From Anthostomella pinea (Eukaryota > Ascomycota > Sordariomycetes > Xylariales > Xylariaceae), in NCBI GenBank assembly GCA_963556695.1, contig CAUWAG010000013.1:992001-1056000 (forward strand): DNA of 64,000 nt, given 5' to 3'. How positions within the stretch are numbered: position 1 is the first letter of the stretch; every line of letters starts with the position of its first letter. Positions 32,919-45,187 of the stretch are shown in pieces. Below the pieces are notes generated by a model. The model was not told where the DNA came from and ran no database searches. It saw only the letters and a list, made by a program, of their open reading frames with translations. The position numbers and the translations under genes are program-made.

Positions 32919-34575
32919 GGCGACGTAGACTCGTGCCAGAAAGGTCCGGCCAGAGCCAGTGGCCTTCCAGCAGACGCGACCGTTGCCCGTGAGGTGAAGC
33001 GCCACGATGGTGACAGCTCTGGAGTGCGTATCCAGAAGGTTTCGACGTTCCTGGATATGTTGTCGGTGTCAGGTATTGCGAACTATCTTGAAGTTAAAAG
33101 TTTTGTGGATAATCACATGTGTGTCTAAACGCAAAATAATGCTTTTTCTCAGCCTTGCATATTCACAATTGACCCTGACCCTGACCCCACCCATGACAGT
33201 CCACTGGCGAAGTCGGACGGTAAAGTCGGACGACAGATTATTTGATTGGTTGACGCGTTTGGCGGGCAGTGGATTCACAATTCCCACCTCCACTGCTGCT
33301 GCGCCCACTTGCACCCTTGCCCCCTTACCCCCTTGCCTGCTTGGCACTCGCGTTACTGGCTGGCTAAGGTAAGGTACTTCTCGTATTCTGTCCACAAGTA
33401 CAGGTACTTGCAGCGGATCTGGTCCATCTTGACCCGTGCATGTCAACCGGGCATGCCAGTCTCTTGGCAACGGCCCACGAAGTACTACAGAATAGACCCC
33501 TAAACCGATTTTCAGCCGACCTGGGAGAATTGAAGCTATCGTCACCCGCTGGCTGCTCAATGCTATCTCCACCTCAGTCAATTCTCTATCCATGCCCCTA
33601 ACCCTTGCCATGGTGTAGACGTAAGTAGGTCATGTCGCGCTCCTATCGACGGATAGCTCAATTTGTCCTTTTAACATTGCCAAAGATGGAGATTGCATGC
33701 GAGTATGAGAGCACAGAGAGAGAGAAAATGTCTTGGCCGCTGCAATGAATGTATGCTATTGTTCGCTCTGTCCCGCATGAAATATTGCTAAAATCTTCGC
33801 TAAAAGTACATTTTCCCACCCGACCACGATTCCACAGGCATGTGAGCCGATGAATCCGTCATGACGAGCCAGACTTGTTCGTTCCGGCTCTGCCGTTTGC
33901 CCACCTCGCCATGTCCACGTCTAGACAGTACCATAGTCGCCCGTACATACGTCTCTGCTTGCTTCCAAAATTCCCTTCTTCGTTTCTTGTTGCATCGAGG
34001 ACGACATCAGTTAGATAGGCAAAGAGAGAATGCCGTTATTGATCTTTTTGGTCCTTTAGTCCTCATCATGCTTCTGCCCCTAGAGCTGCCACGTTTCTGA
34101 CAGTCGGGAACCGTGTATCTGCATGGCGTAAGGCAGACGTCTCAGCCCAGGGTTGACTCCAGGAGGCTTCGCCAACTCCATCAAGAAAAACCAGCCACTG
34201 TTTAGAACCCTCTCTTTGAGAACCAACATTTGTCACATCTCATTGGGATGAGGGAGCAATCTGGGTGAAGCATGTGACACGGGGCAAACATTTGTCGCCC
34301 ATTCCTTGGAGCGTCGTGGGTGCGGTTTTGACGAATGTCGTGGATATCCACAATTGCCACCATTGCTGGGAATTATAGTAGCGACCAAGTCTCTCCACCT
34401 GGTCGGAAAGCAGGATAACCGTAAGAAGCAAATAGAAAACGCCCTGACACCTTACTATGCTGCCCGAGTGCAACGCCATTGGACTGTATGTAAGTCGAAT
34501 ACATAATAGCAGGTCTATGGCCATTTCTGGAGGGGACCCAAGTATGCTCGAGATTTCGGTGCGATACCTTCGTCA
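32919..34575. other. Intergenic, no gene supported
   Basis: This contains the DUS1 promoter and the 3' flank of the BNI4-like gene. A minus-strand open frame at 33069-33611 has no convincing features. Repeats of TGACCC occur at about 33173-33188. Confidence 0.5.
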
Positions 34576-37238
34576 TCAGAAAAAGTGTGTGTAGATCTTC
34601 GACGTTTCGTGAACCTCCATTTCCTGCGCCATAATCAGTATAAGAGTTCAACATAAAAACAAGGCGAACTGGACGTACCATCTTGAAGCTGTTCAGCTCT
34701 TCCTTGATTTGCTGGGCAAGCATTGGCGTCAAACGGTTGCATGTGGCAATCTCACCGCGGCGGTCGTATTCACCAGGCGTCCATGTGTCGTGGAACACTA
34801 TCCGGGGGCTGAAGGTGGCATTACGTTTGCTGATACCGCCTGCAGGCGTTGTCGGAGCACTCTTGGTATCTTGGCGGAGGCGAAGGGCCGACATGAAATA
34901 ATCTTCATTGCCAATAGCAATCGATCCATTGCGCTTATGGCCTTGAACGTCGTCATTTGGCGTACTAGGAGCAGTCGAGTTCGGAGAGTCGGCGACATTA
35001 GGTATCAAGGGTAGCTCAAAAGTCGGGCCTTTGCTGTCCTGTCCCCGAGTCGACGGGCTTGGGGAGTTGCTGCGAGCTGTGGCTGCGTTAGTTCCTATAC
35101 TCCGCTAATGGGTTTTCACACGTACTCTTCAGAATGCCCTTACGAATGGTGGCCAGAACCTCGGCTCTCTCTTTCTCTCCACCTACCATGCTCTTCCTTG
35201 CGCCTGAGTGGTCGGTGCCAGAGCTACCGAGGCGATCAGGTTGCACGCTATCCGCTGCCTTTGTCGCATCGATCGAGTTTCTTTCCAGGTGCGGAAAGCC
35301 GGTGCCACCCGTCTCCTGGAGATCCTCATTGGTAGTGACATTGACCCTGTCACGCTCGGCTTCGACAGTAACCATCGTCACAGCCGCCTGCGAGGCTTGG
35401 GGTGCTGTCAGGTCTTCGCCCGGAGCCACAATAACCGACTTGGGCCGGAAGATTCCGACGAGCGATCGACTACCCTTCTTCACGCCACGTCCCATCTTAC
35501 GGAGCATGATCGATGCAGATGACGCCGTCGACGAGATGGACAGGTTGTCGGTTGAGCCCGAAAAGAGCTTCGTGCCCGAATAGATGCTGCTGCCAATTCC
35601 CCCTTCCTCCTGTTTCTGAGCGATTCGTGCTTGTTCCTCCTCGTACACATCCTGGGGACGAGGGTCTTTGTGCAGCCTAGCAGGCTCGTTTGGTGATGTC
35701 TTGGCAGCATCGACACTGATGTCTTGCCCCGTGGCCTTTCTGAGTTCCGCAGCACTTCCGAACGAGAATGCTCTCCGTAGTCTCGAGGACTTGCTCTTCA
35801 ACTTACCACCTGCACCTTTATCATTAATCGCAGCGAGATGCTTGGCTGCAGGGCTGTCGGCCTTGGAGCCGTGGGAAGAGGTCGGTGGCTTTGTGGGAGA
35901 TGGTACAGAGGCGCCGGCGGGCGGGGCCGTTTCGCCCGATGAAGACGTCGGACCCATGGTTACCGGCTTGGATAAGGGGGATGGACTAAGAACTCGCTTG
36001 CCGACATCAGACGATGAGCCCCGAGGCGGTATGTTAACCAGCTTGAGTTGGTCGTGGCTTGATGGCTTTTCCCCAGAGGTGGAGGAGGTGGAGGCGGGGC
36101 TCCCAGTGGGGGCTGATGCATTGGAGTTTCGGTTCGCCGACTGATTGGTACGTTGGGTCAGAACTCAGTATTCAAAACATAAGCGAGACCAAGGATGGCC
36201 ATACATCACTTGATTGGACAATTGGGTCGAGTGATTTGTGGGAAGGGTAATACTCACCGAAGAAGGTCGTGAGTTGCTGCTTCGGCTGGAAACAAGACTT
36301 TCAGAGCTGCCATTTCTGGCAGGTATGGTGCTCTTCTCGACGTTGGTCGCTGGGGGAGGAGCAGGAACTACTCGGACAGCAGGCTTCTGACTCTTTTCGA
36401 CATTGCTCTGCTTGTTTGACTTGGCCGGTGCTTCCAGGCGGAACGATTCTTCCGCCTGTTTGAAGTCCTGCGGGGTCAAGGGGGTAGGATAATCGGAAGA
36501 ATTGATTGAGTGAATGCTCCGCCGCCGAAACCTTTTGGCCTCTTCGTCGGTGACCTGCCGATGCAGATGCATATCGTCCATGGTCACACCTGTACCATAA
36601 GCACTGTGTGGTCTGGGCAGCACAGCTGGATTTCGAGGGATGGCAGCTTTGCGGTCTGGCACCGCTCTCGGGTTATACAGATGGACGACGGTGGCCATGC
36701 CGGAGCCAGAGGGCGTTGCCGAACCTTGCCCTTGTGATGGCTGAGAAGATTGCAACCCAGCAGGTGAAGTTTCTGTATGCCTTGGCGATGGTCTCCTATA
36801 CCGCTCGGGCGAGGCTTTGGCTGCAGCGACTTGTGCGAATGTTGGCTGGTTGGAAGTGCCATTGAGTTGAGGACGGGAAGCCGGGACGGGCGCAGGTTGT
36901 CCCCTGGCATCCACCATCTGCTGCATAGTAGGGACAGTGGTCCCCGATGATGTCCGATAGCCACCATATTGTTGCCATTGCCCGCCATTAGTGAGGTTAG
37001 GCGTAGATGTAAAAGCGTACGGTTGCACCGGTGCTATCGAGCTGCCACGGTAAGCCGACTGTCCTCCCACGCTCCCGGGCAAGCCGTGGTAGCTAGTTCT
37101 TTGCGGGTTCGCCATGTATGCCTGTCCCGGATGAGCTTGTGATGTGGTTGGCATGATACCCGAAGCCGAATTTGGTCTCGCCTGAAGCAATGTCACAGTT
37201 CCTGATTGCTGGGGATAGGTCTGAACCAACGCAGCCAT
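34576..37238 (-). CDS. BNI4-like bud-neck/cortical scaffold protein
   Basis: Four exons, 36258..37238, 35126..36140, 34679..35076 and 34576..34623, give 813 residues. All joins are in frame and use GTGAGT or GTACGT donors. The protein is mostly disordered (Ser, Pro, Gln, Thr). Two parts look constrained: LRRAFSFGSAAELRKATGQD in the middle and the C-terminus, where VFHDTWTPGEYDRRGEIATC, NRLTPMLAQQIKEELNSFKM and, after the last intron, EMEVHETSKIYTHFF follow each other. This C-terminal block, ending YTHFF, resembles the conserved end of Bni4-type proteins. In yeast, Bni4 links protein phosphatase 1 and chitin synthase to septins at the neck. Assignment rests on memory of this ending and the low-complexity layout, so it is tentative. 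The last exon encodes only 15 residues. Confidence 0.65.
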
Positions 37239-40200
37239 ATTCGAATTGTCGAGTCTTAGCTTATTTGCACGCCGTGATCTCGCGGACGACTAGGGTTATG
37301 ATTCACTGGATAGGTCTATTCGAATCGAGAGTTCCGATGCAAACGGATGCGTGGCGAGTGGACGAGACACGTGAGCCTGTCAGTTCCCCAGAATCAGCAA
37401 ACTATACTGCGTCCCAAAACCGCCTTGGTGTCATCCTGGCAGGGCTATCGGCGAAGACGTTGGGCTAGGGGCGTATGAGAACACAAGACAAACCTTCGAA
37501 CAAGCACGAACTCAAATGACGAGCACGAGACGGTTCTAGTGCTGACCCAAGTGACCCAAGTGAGGGGCGATGGCGTTTTTGGGGCGGTAGAAAAGACGTG
37601 CTGGTTTATCGGACGAAGGGCGCCTGCGACCAAGGAGGAAACGAGTGATGATCTCCAGGAAGTAGCCTACTATTACCGCAGACGACTGGTTTGGCCAAAC
37701 GTCGAGTATCTCACGACGACTGGTACTGGAGAGGGTGCGGTTCGACTTCGAGGGGTTCCAGTGTCACAGTAGACACGAGGAATGGTGGTTGACAAATCCT
37801 AGAAGGCGGACATGGAGGATCTTGTCACGTCAAGCGGAGCAAGAGTCAAAGGGTGTAGTTCTTGTTTTCGGGGGTTTCGTTCCTTGACTTTGACACATGT
37901 AAGGCCGGCTTGGTGGTGCTGGCGGATGGATCTGACACAGACAGCAAAGGCGAGTGACAAGATGAATAGAACTGAGAGATTGGCGGTGGATTGGTGATGG
38001 GGGATGGGGGATGGGGGATTGGGATTGGGGATTCGGCCAAAAGGGGACCCTCAGCACAGAAGGGAGGCTTCGGACGACAGCAAGAAAAACGTGCGAAAGT
38101 TGGAAAGGGTGTATGTACTAGTGGCCAAGTATCAAGTGAAATAGGTATTAAGGGAGGGCAGAACGAATGGGAGGCACATGCCGAGAGGAAGGAAGGAGAG
38201 GTGGTGGTGACTGGTGATGTTATTCAGAGGTGCACGGGAGATGGAAAGGGGACAGAATTGGCAGTTGAGGGTCTGTCGTCTGTCTCGTCCTGTCTCTGGA
38301 GGATGGACGGATTCTGGAGAAGGCGACGGTGTGGATTCCCTGGACTTGGACCGTGACCCGTGGGCCTTCCAATTGATAAGAGACCCGCGTTTGTAGTGGA
38401 CCAGTCCAGTGCCACTGCAGCCAACCAGTGCTGTACACAGTACTGTAGTGCCTGTACGGTGCGGGTTGGGGCGTGCAGCAGCAGTGCTAGGTGCTCGCGG
38501 CGGTCGCAATGCCTGGATCACTGTACCTAGTGGCCGTCGCTGCAGTCCTGCCTTCCAATTATTACAGCGCAAGCTGGAGTTCAAATGTTGCTTCTGCTCA
38601 CAGAGGCAGGCACAGCAGGAGGTGAGTACATACCTCGGTAAGGTATGTACTCATCCGCTGTCCTAGGCCGTCCTATCCATTGCAGCATATATCTACCTTT
38701 TCAGGATACAGACCACTGACCTATTCTTGTAAGTAGCCCAAGGAGTCTGGGAAGTTTGGATTCACTGCTCAGGTGAAGATGTGGTCAGCGAAACGAAGGG
38801 GTGGTTTGGCATGTACAGTATAAATAGGTACCTATACGTACATACATACATCCACATCGCACTCGACGTGCATACAAATGATACGATGCAGCACAGTACG
38901 AAACACATACGATGCCGTCTTGCACACGAAGTAGGTAGGTATTTAAGCATTAACACCATACCTAGCTCAACTTAATAAGATCAGAGACAAACCCATATCC
39001 TCCCTACAATCCTCATCCACATACCCTCTTACCTACCTGCCTTAAGCATACATACATGGTAGGTTGCTAGATAGATAAGCAGCTTCAATTGACCCGAAAT
39101 ATGATATCAAGACGCTTCGTACGGGAGGTTGAACAGCCAGCTTGATGGATGATGGCATCATGGTTTTAGGTAATAATAGCATGAACAGAAAGAACCTCGG
39201 AACGCTGATCAGTCGATGATGATGTGCTGTATCTCCAGTAAAGTACATGTACCGCGACCTGACCTGGATCTTCCAGGGCTGCCAGGCAGTGGGCACTCTA
39301 GGTGTCCAACTGATCCACGCCCGGCTGCCAATTGGCCTCCATCATCGCGGGATTGTTGATGAGACCAGGAGGAGCCTGCCTCGTGATTGGTCCTGGGTCA
39401 TCAACAGGCATTGATTACTGTCGCGCTAGACAAGCACAACAAAGAGGACGGCGGCGACGGATCGGATGCCATGCTTCATTAAGGCAGACCAAATTACGCG
39501 GCAAAGGAGGGCCCGAAATACAATAGCTGCACTTGTACAGTTGCCTGCATATGTATTCTCTATCTTGTCCAAGGTTTATACCGTAGTTGTGTGGAGAGAG
39601 TTATCTCATGTCACAGGTAACTAACTGCCTCTTGTGACGGCACCCATTGAATATTTTGCAATACGAAACTGCATCCCGTTGGGACGAATAATAAGCTTCC
39701 CGAAAACCGCAAGAGACTTGGACCCCTGACGCGTCGCAGCTTATGCTTCTATCAGAACGTCATGGTCCACCGAGGCTCAGAGCTCATGTTGTATGTAGGT
39801 AGGATTTGGCGAGTTCCCTTGCTCGTCGTCATCTCTGACCAAAATGATACATCGCCACGAAAACCGTCTAACCGAACTGACTCATCTGAACTTCCCCATC
39901 AATGGATGATTGCTATACTTCATATGACCGAATTGCTATGATAGGTACTTGGATCTTTACCTTATGTAATAATCCTTTCTCCCGCGGCTTTGATGCTGCC
40001 CTTCGGGAAAACTGCATAAGTGCTTGGCGGGTCTTCACATTACAATGCAGGCAGGTGATGGTATGCATCTAAGCGATTCGATGCTGTCGGTTTGCCCCTG
40101 AGTCCGCAGAACCGCCAAACGCAATTTCGATCCATGACAAGAGAGCGGGTTATGATGTCTACGACATATGAGTAATTGTCTGTCCTCTTGACAGGTACGT

Positions 40201-42937
40201 TTCAGGAGAAAGCCCTGAATCCCAACGTGCAGCAATGCTGCATCGTCAGGATCGGATCAGCATTGACTGGAACCTCTTTGGATAAATGCCAGCACCGCGA
40301 TGAGAATGACCAATATGCATTGAGCTCTATTTCACCATCAAGGGATCAAGATATGCTTCAACTCTTTCAGTCGTGGCTTTAGTGCCTCCAAAGATAATCG
40401 CAATGGTAACTCCAGGTCCAGGTGTTATTTTGACAAATACTACCTCACACTCTCCTGGTATTATTATTATTCCTGAAACGGCTCCCAAAAGAATCCTCCG
40501 CATCCTTCGATTTACATAAGCGTCGAACGGCGACTATCCGGTATAACTCAGAGCACAAGGAGAGTCCTGGTTGCAAGGCCTCTCGGCCGATCGTCCTACC
40601 GTCCAGGCCGTCTGCCGCGTAGTCTGACATGGTGGCCGTGTCGATCTCGAATCTTGTTACCGAAAGAGCGGGCTAGGGAGTAGAAGCACTCAAGCTTTGC
40701 TGCTGATAATACCTATGCTATGAACGGATTGCTGGACTCGGCCAAGACCTCTCCAGATCTGTTCCGATGCGATGGTTTACTAATTAGACTAATTAGGGCG
40801 TTAGAGATGACTTGCGCCGGTAAAAACGGTCGTTGCACCATCCTGGACCTTGTTGCCTAGGCAGGACTATCTTTATCTCCGCGCCCCCTTTTGCCTCCGC
40901 CCGCATTTCTGGCGATCCCCGCGCATTCCAGAATAATCATCCCTCCGCTGCTGCTGCACGCGACTTTCATATCCATTAGTCAGGTTGCATCATGCCCCGT
41001 CTTTGGCGCCTCAATCATCCGAGCCCCCGGTACTCTGGTGCGGCTGGCATGTGAGTGAGGGTGGTCGGGGGTTCCTTGCTCGTCGATGCCTTAAGGTATG
41101 GAGAGTGTTCAAAGTGAGAAACGACCCTCATTATGACGCGGGTTAATATAAGATGCTTAATGCAACGAGTAACGTAGCACCCCGCATGCCAAACCTCGAA
41201 GGTCAGACTAGGTAACGAAGAGGACGCGTTGTATGTCTGCTATGTCCTGATCTCAGACGATGATTGCCTTTGGCCGAAGGCTGATTGATGCCTGACAGAT
41301 GTCGCCGTCGATGGGATGCCGGTGAGCTGTCTTTCGCATGCTGAAAGATCCCAAACATTTATGTAGGCCGACATTCAGTACGCCATCTGGTTACCTATAG
41401 CCCTTTAGCTGCGAAGAGCGGTCGAAAGCGGTGCATGTGGTGTTTGGCTTCAACGGAGTTTTCTCCACATACAACTCATTGAAACGTCTTACGAAAAGTC
41501 ATAGTCGGTTTCATCAGGTTGCGAGGCGTCAATGTTTCAGCGGCACGACTCACGATCGACAAGCACACATGCTCGCGATGTTTTGTCTCAGTCGTCATGT
41601 CTCAGTCGTCAGCAGCGCATTCGCTTCAGACCTTTTCTAGTGCTTCCAAACGACGAATGGCAGCCGATAGCGTACCCTCCGCAGCAAGCCACAAAGCCAC
41701 TCATCCAAGAAAACAAATTCGCTGCTGTGATACGTACGGAGCGCTATGCCGGGACCCAGCGCCATGCCTCGTGGCTGCTGAAGTTCAGGTAGACGAAACT
41801 TAGCTTCATACCTTGGCATGAGGCGGCAGGAAGGTAGACGTCTGTCTGAGACCTTCACCTGCACATCAACGGGTCAGCACAACTTCTCACTTGTCACTGA
41901 GTATACCCAGATGGTCAGGCCTATAGCCAGGATTCGGCATCGTGAACCCGCGTCAATACCAGGCTGATAGACACCATTTCGAAATCTGATGAGCGCTGTC
42001 AAGTTCTCTCCTGGAGCTGGATACCAAGGTTCAAGACGAGCCATCCCATGTGAGCTTCCCCCCGCACATGTCTGCACGATCTCCATCTCATCCCATACCT
42101 TCGGACGAAACATCATACCATCAAACCACGCTGACCGCTCACCGTCAATGTTTGGGGCAAAGTAGTCTTAACACTGGACGGATAATCTCCTCGTTTCTGA
42201 GCTACACAACATATCCCAGGTTGGACGGCAAGTCCCGGCCACACGGGACTTCGGGGCACCATGTCACGACCGGAAGCCAGATGCCGGAACTCAAAGCGCT
42301 GATTGCAGGCCTCTCTGCCGTGCGTATGTGTGGCGGCCCGAGAGGCGCGTCCGGGGGCGCTACGCAGCAGTCCTCGAAGTCTACTCGCCGAAGACCCGCA
42401 CTTCACTCGAGATGCCCGGGCTTCGTAGCTGGCGTCTCAAGTGGCCGGTCACGTAGTAAGTTATTGAGCATGGTCGATCGGGTCCAGGTTAAGCGCGAAG
42501 TCCAATTTTTTTGATTCGCCTTGTATCCGTGTAAAGCCTTAGCTCACGACCACCAAGTCTCACCGCCGCGGCTGGCGCGTCCAGGCCTGTGTGCGACGCC
42601 GGGTACTCGCGGGTGCGATGCGCGGACTGTCGTGGCCAACAGGTTAGACAGACGTACACAGACGTGTGAATACGCGCGTCAGGCGGTGAAAACTCATGAG
42701 ACGGCGCACGGCATCAGACGTGTCTACCCGTCGGGTATTAGGCAGACAGACGCATGGTAAAGACATGCGGCTGATAGGATGACTTGGTAGTCTCGGAAAG
42801 AGCACGGAGTCTTAGAAAGTCGCGATCGCACGTGGAAATATGGAAATACTGGAATAGTCAAACGCTTTTCTTTGATACGCTACCTATTGCCAATGCTCAT
42901 TACATCAGGCTTATTCTGATTCGACGAATACCGTTGT
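37239..42937. other. 5.7-kb gene-poor region
   Basis: I find no gene here on either strand. The open frames are short, their translations lack conserved-looking segments and no splice-compatible chain emerges. The left part serves as promoter for the BNI4-like gene and holds a G-rich tract at 37999-38030. GC content is not reduced, so it is not a RIP-degraded transposon block. Non-coding RNA genes could be present but cannot be seen. Confidence 0.45.
37999..38030 (+). repeat. G-tract repeat, G-quadruplex candidate
   Basis: Five runs of three to five Gs separated by two- or three-base AT spacers. It lies about 760 bp upstream of the BNI4-like start codon, on the strand opposite to that gene's coding strand. 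Confidence 0.6.
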
Positions 42938-45187
42938 TCAGTCCACGTCCTCTGCCATCATGGCCATATCCTCATTAAACATCTCTACCAAAGTAATAAA
43001 AGTCAGTACAACACACTTGGGGCGGTATGCTCGCACAATCAGGGTACATTATTGACGGAGGAGGTGACAACTTACGAGCACTGAGAAACTCGCTAGCCTT
43101 CGCTCGGCTGAGGGCCTTCTCCGCCGCATCTCTAGCCTTTAAGGCCTCTTTCAGGAGGCCGAAAGCCTCGTCGGCTGTCATGGATACGAGGATATCTCCA
43201 TCGGCGGTTGCCTGCTGGCCAGAGGCGGCAAATTTGTCAGCCGAGGCTTTGTAAGGCTTCATGAAAGGCTCGAAGTCAGGCTGGAAGTCCAGCTCGTTGA
43301 GGAATTCGGCAACGTTGAACACCTCGATGTCGTCCGGAGTGAGAGTGGCGTTTGCCTTGGCTTGGATGATACGCTTCGCTTTTACGAAGGCAAGCTTGAA
43401 CTTGAAGGTGGGAACAGGACGTCCCTGAGCATCCGTGACCAAGCGCCTGTTAACCTCGAGCAACATGGTCCAGGTCCCAGGTGTGAGGTCTTGCATACAC
43501 GACCAGACTTCCGCATTCAGGATGCTGCCATAGCACTTCCTACCTACCATGTACAGCTCGGCCGGCAGTGGGCTGGCCTCGATCTTGGATTCGTCCTGGA
43601 GCAAGGCCAGCGCAGATGCGGAGGCACGTGCTGCGTCGAGACTGTTTCGGCCGACTCTGCGATGCTCAATTGCGTCTGCGGGCGTCGTGAGGAGTTTGTA
43701 AAGGCCTCCCATCATCCCGCTAGCAGTCAGCTTGCCGTAACCTAGGCACATTGTCTCTATGCGTTGTCCCTCTTGATACGGTTTTGTTGACCGGCAAATC
43801 ATCTGCAAGATCGGACGATCATGGTGGGTAGGGAAAATGTTGAACTGACGTAGACTGAGCTCCTCGTTTAAAGGATGGTTATGGTTCGTAGGGAGAACGC
43901 TGAACGGAGGTATACTAAACTGCTGGCGTAGACCACGGGAAAGGACTGAGCTCATGAAAAGCTTGCCCACCCGCGGAATCAACTCACACAAAGATCCAGG
44001 AGACTCATCTGTTTCTCGACCAGGATCTTCGAGTAGGTAGAGTTCTGCAATGGTTCTTTGAGGAAGAGCTGCTGCAAGAGCCGCGGCCGAAATGGCCGCA
44101 GCAGACGGCGGCAGACTGACGATGTCAACCGCGTCACGGATTTCCGCGCTCTGCAACACGGACCGGATGACTTCCACGGAGATCTGATTGAATGCAGTCA
44201 GGTTGACATGCTTTTCGCTAGCAAACGCAACCTGTAACAAGCGAGGAAGCTCACGAGGGATGTCCAGGAGAGAGAATTTGAAGGCGTCGTTAGAGAGTGC
44301 CTCGTTCCCCGCTGTAGCCAGAGCGAGAGAAACGAGAGATGGGACTGTGTTGGTGTTGGATTGGCCGTGTGCGGTTTCCACTGGCTTCGCGTCGTCGACT
44401 TTCCAGTCGCCCAGTGGCCAGGCGTTGGCAAGGACGTCAATGGTGATGAGTTCATGTCGTTCAAGGCTCTTGATGATCCCCTCGTTCTGCAGTACTAACT
44501 GGTCATCCCTGCCGTACTAGGCCATCACGTAATCCCATGCCGTCAGGGGAGTGTGCAGAGGTACCGGCCTGGCGCCGTGAAAGTCAACGAAGCAGTAACG
44601 CACGTTTAAGAGGTCCGTGATGTCGAGAACCGTGATTCCATTGTTGTTGTTGCCCTTATCAAATGCCATGCCGAACGGTAGCTCTCGGACCATATGCCAG
44701 GTTCTAGTGTCGGGATCGCAGGATGCACCAAGGACGAGGCAGGTGGTGATGAACGGGAACGGACAGGGACCGTTCTTCTTCAGGCTATGTTCGTATGAAG
44801 TTGGCGGGTCTGCATATTGGAAGAACTTGGTGGCGAGTGCCATCTCCTGCCTCAAGGCCTCATGGTTGAGCTCGCTTGCGAAGATGCTGAGCACACGGAG
44901 GCATATGCGGACTAAGAGCAGTGGTCAGATATGATACCCGAGTATAAAGAATGGCGGAACAAGATTTTGAAAGCCACCCGGCAAACCAAGGCTCCTCATG
45001 CCAGGGTGCTTATTCCAGGCAAAATGGATACCCTTGTATACACACTACCTTGACTCAAGGGGCAGATACGCTGGGAGGGATACTAACCGGCAGATGCGCC
45101 ATGGAGCCGCCGGTGATGAAGCGCGGCGAGGGATCGATAGTGGTCGCCCACCTTGGCGATGACGAACAGCTGGTGACCAGGACGCAT
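42938..45187 (-). CDS. Conserved-looking fungal protein of unknown function
   Basis: Four exons, 45088..45187, 44565..44911, 43076..44516 and 42938..42984, give 644 residues. The start reads MRPGHQLFVIAKVGDHYRSL, and exon 2 continues VRICLRVLSIFASELNHEAL. Intron 2 (44517-44564) is only 48 bp; it has a GTACCT donor, a CTGAC branch-type site and a CCTAG acceptor, and it removes an in-frame TAG. Intron 3 has GTAAGT, TACTGAC and GGTAG, and leads to the short ending MFNEDMAMMAEDVD. No domain is recognised. The C-terminal half is helical and charged (DEAFGLLKEALKARDAAEKA). A short internal duplication lies at about residues 320-370. Function is unknown. The coherent splicing and codon pattern make it a real gene. 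Confidence 0.75.

Noticed and set aside
33069..33611. Minus-strand open frame of 180 codons upstream of DUS1
   Set aside because: Runs across the likely DUS1 promoter with no domain-like pattern and AT-rich codons at its end.
42050..42514. Plus-strand open frame of 154 codons
   Set aside because: Low-information Ser/His/Arg composition and no splice partners or recognisable segment.
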